Origin: an uncultured Comamonadaceae bacterium
GTDB lineage: Bacteria; Pseudomonadota; Gammaproteobacteria; Burkholderiales; Burkholderiaceae_C
Length of the DNA stretch: 6,628 bases
Reading direction: 5' to 3'
Assembly (NCBI GenBank): GCA_937893415.1
Contig: CALBWZ010000351.1
Span: 1 to 6,628 of the forward strand
Shown: piece by piece, positions 6,531 to 6,628 of the stretch
Layout: every line of letters begins with the position of its first letter
Numbering within the stretch: the first letter of the stretch is position 1
Notes under the pieces: generated by a model
What the model was told of the DNA's origin: nothing
Database searches by the model: none
Seen by the model: the letters and a program-made list of their open reading frames with translations, nothing else
Position numbers and translations under genes: made by a program

Positions 6531-6628
6531 ATGATCACTTCATCACATACACGTTTGCAAGCGCAGCGAGGATTTACGCTCATTGAGTTGATGGTGGTGG
6601 TGGCCGTCATTGGGGTGTTGGCGGCAGT
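6531..6628 (+). CDS. Type IV pilin-like prepilin, partial (3' end outside window)
   Basis: Only 32 codons are present, but they carry a complete class III signal. A 14-residue leader rich in polar and basic residues (MITSSHTRLQAQRG) ends in glycine. It is followed by the mature N-terminus FTLIELMVVVAVIGVLAA, with Phe at mature position 1 and the conserved Glu at position 5. Prepilin peptidase PilD would cleave after Gly14 and methylate the new Phe. The hydrophobic helix then serves as membrane anchor and pilus core. A strong Shine-Dalgarno, GGAGG at 6521-6525, lies five bases before the ATG. The short leader suits a type IVa pilin such as PilA. A minor pilin or a type II secretion pseudopilin shares the same N-terminus and cannot be excluded without the C-terminal domain, so no symbol is given. 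Confidence 0.88.
   Translation, partial: MITSSHTRLQAQRGFTLIELMVVVAVIGVLAA

Overview
The window most likely comes from a betaproteobacterium of the order Burkholderiales, possibly Comamonadaceae-like. This rests on protein resemblance (RecA, DbpA, and a SucD with a short insert relative to E. coli). It also rests on a recA-recX ... sucC-sucD-pilin order that I recall as common in that group. The base composition is moderately GC-rich. I cannot name a genus from the sequence alone.

Layout. (1) Positions 1-852 hold the 3' part of recA, cut by the left edge just before the Walker A motif. (2) 869-1423 is recX, 16 bases downstream, with an unusual acidic, asparagine/aspartate-rich tail. (3) 1470-2873 is dbpA, a complete DEAD-box rRNA helicase with its specific C-terminal RNA-binding domain. 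(4) 2942-3865 on the minus strand is a type 2 argC, convergent with dbpA. (5) 3866-4073 is a divergent regulatory region; its sucC-proximal half can be drawn as a structured RNA leader. (6) 4074-5240 and 5266-6159 are sucC and sucD, the two subunits of succinyl-CoA synthetase, closed by a strong intrinsic terminator at 6187-6219. (7) 6220-6530 has no gene. It holds an eight-copy 7-bp tandem repeat that can form G-quadruplexes on the minus strand, a repeated palindromic decamer and a good sigma-54 promoter candidate. (8) 6531-6628 is the start of a type IV pilin-like gene, cut by the right edge.

How the genes relate. recA and recX form the usual recombinase and recombinase-modulator pair. sucC and sucD form a two-gene TCA-cycle operon. 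dbpA (ribosome assembly) and argC (arginine biosynthesis) have no obvious functional link to either pair and appear to sit between two otherwise neighbouring modules. The pilin gene is a separate transcription unit, isolated from sucCD by the terminator.

All protein-coding genes are recognised families, and I see no wholly new system. The most interesting material is non-coding: the sucCD leader, and the G-quadruplex-capable repeat plus sigma-54-type promoter upstream of the pilin gene.
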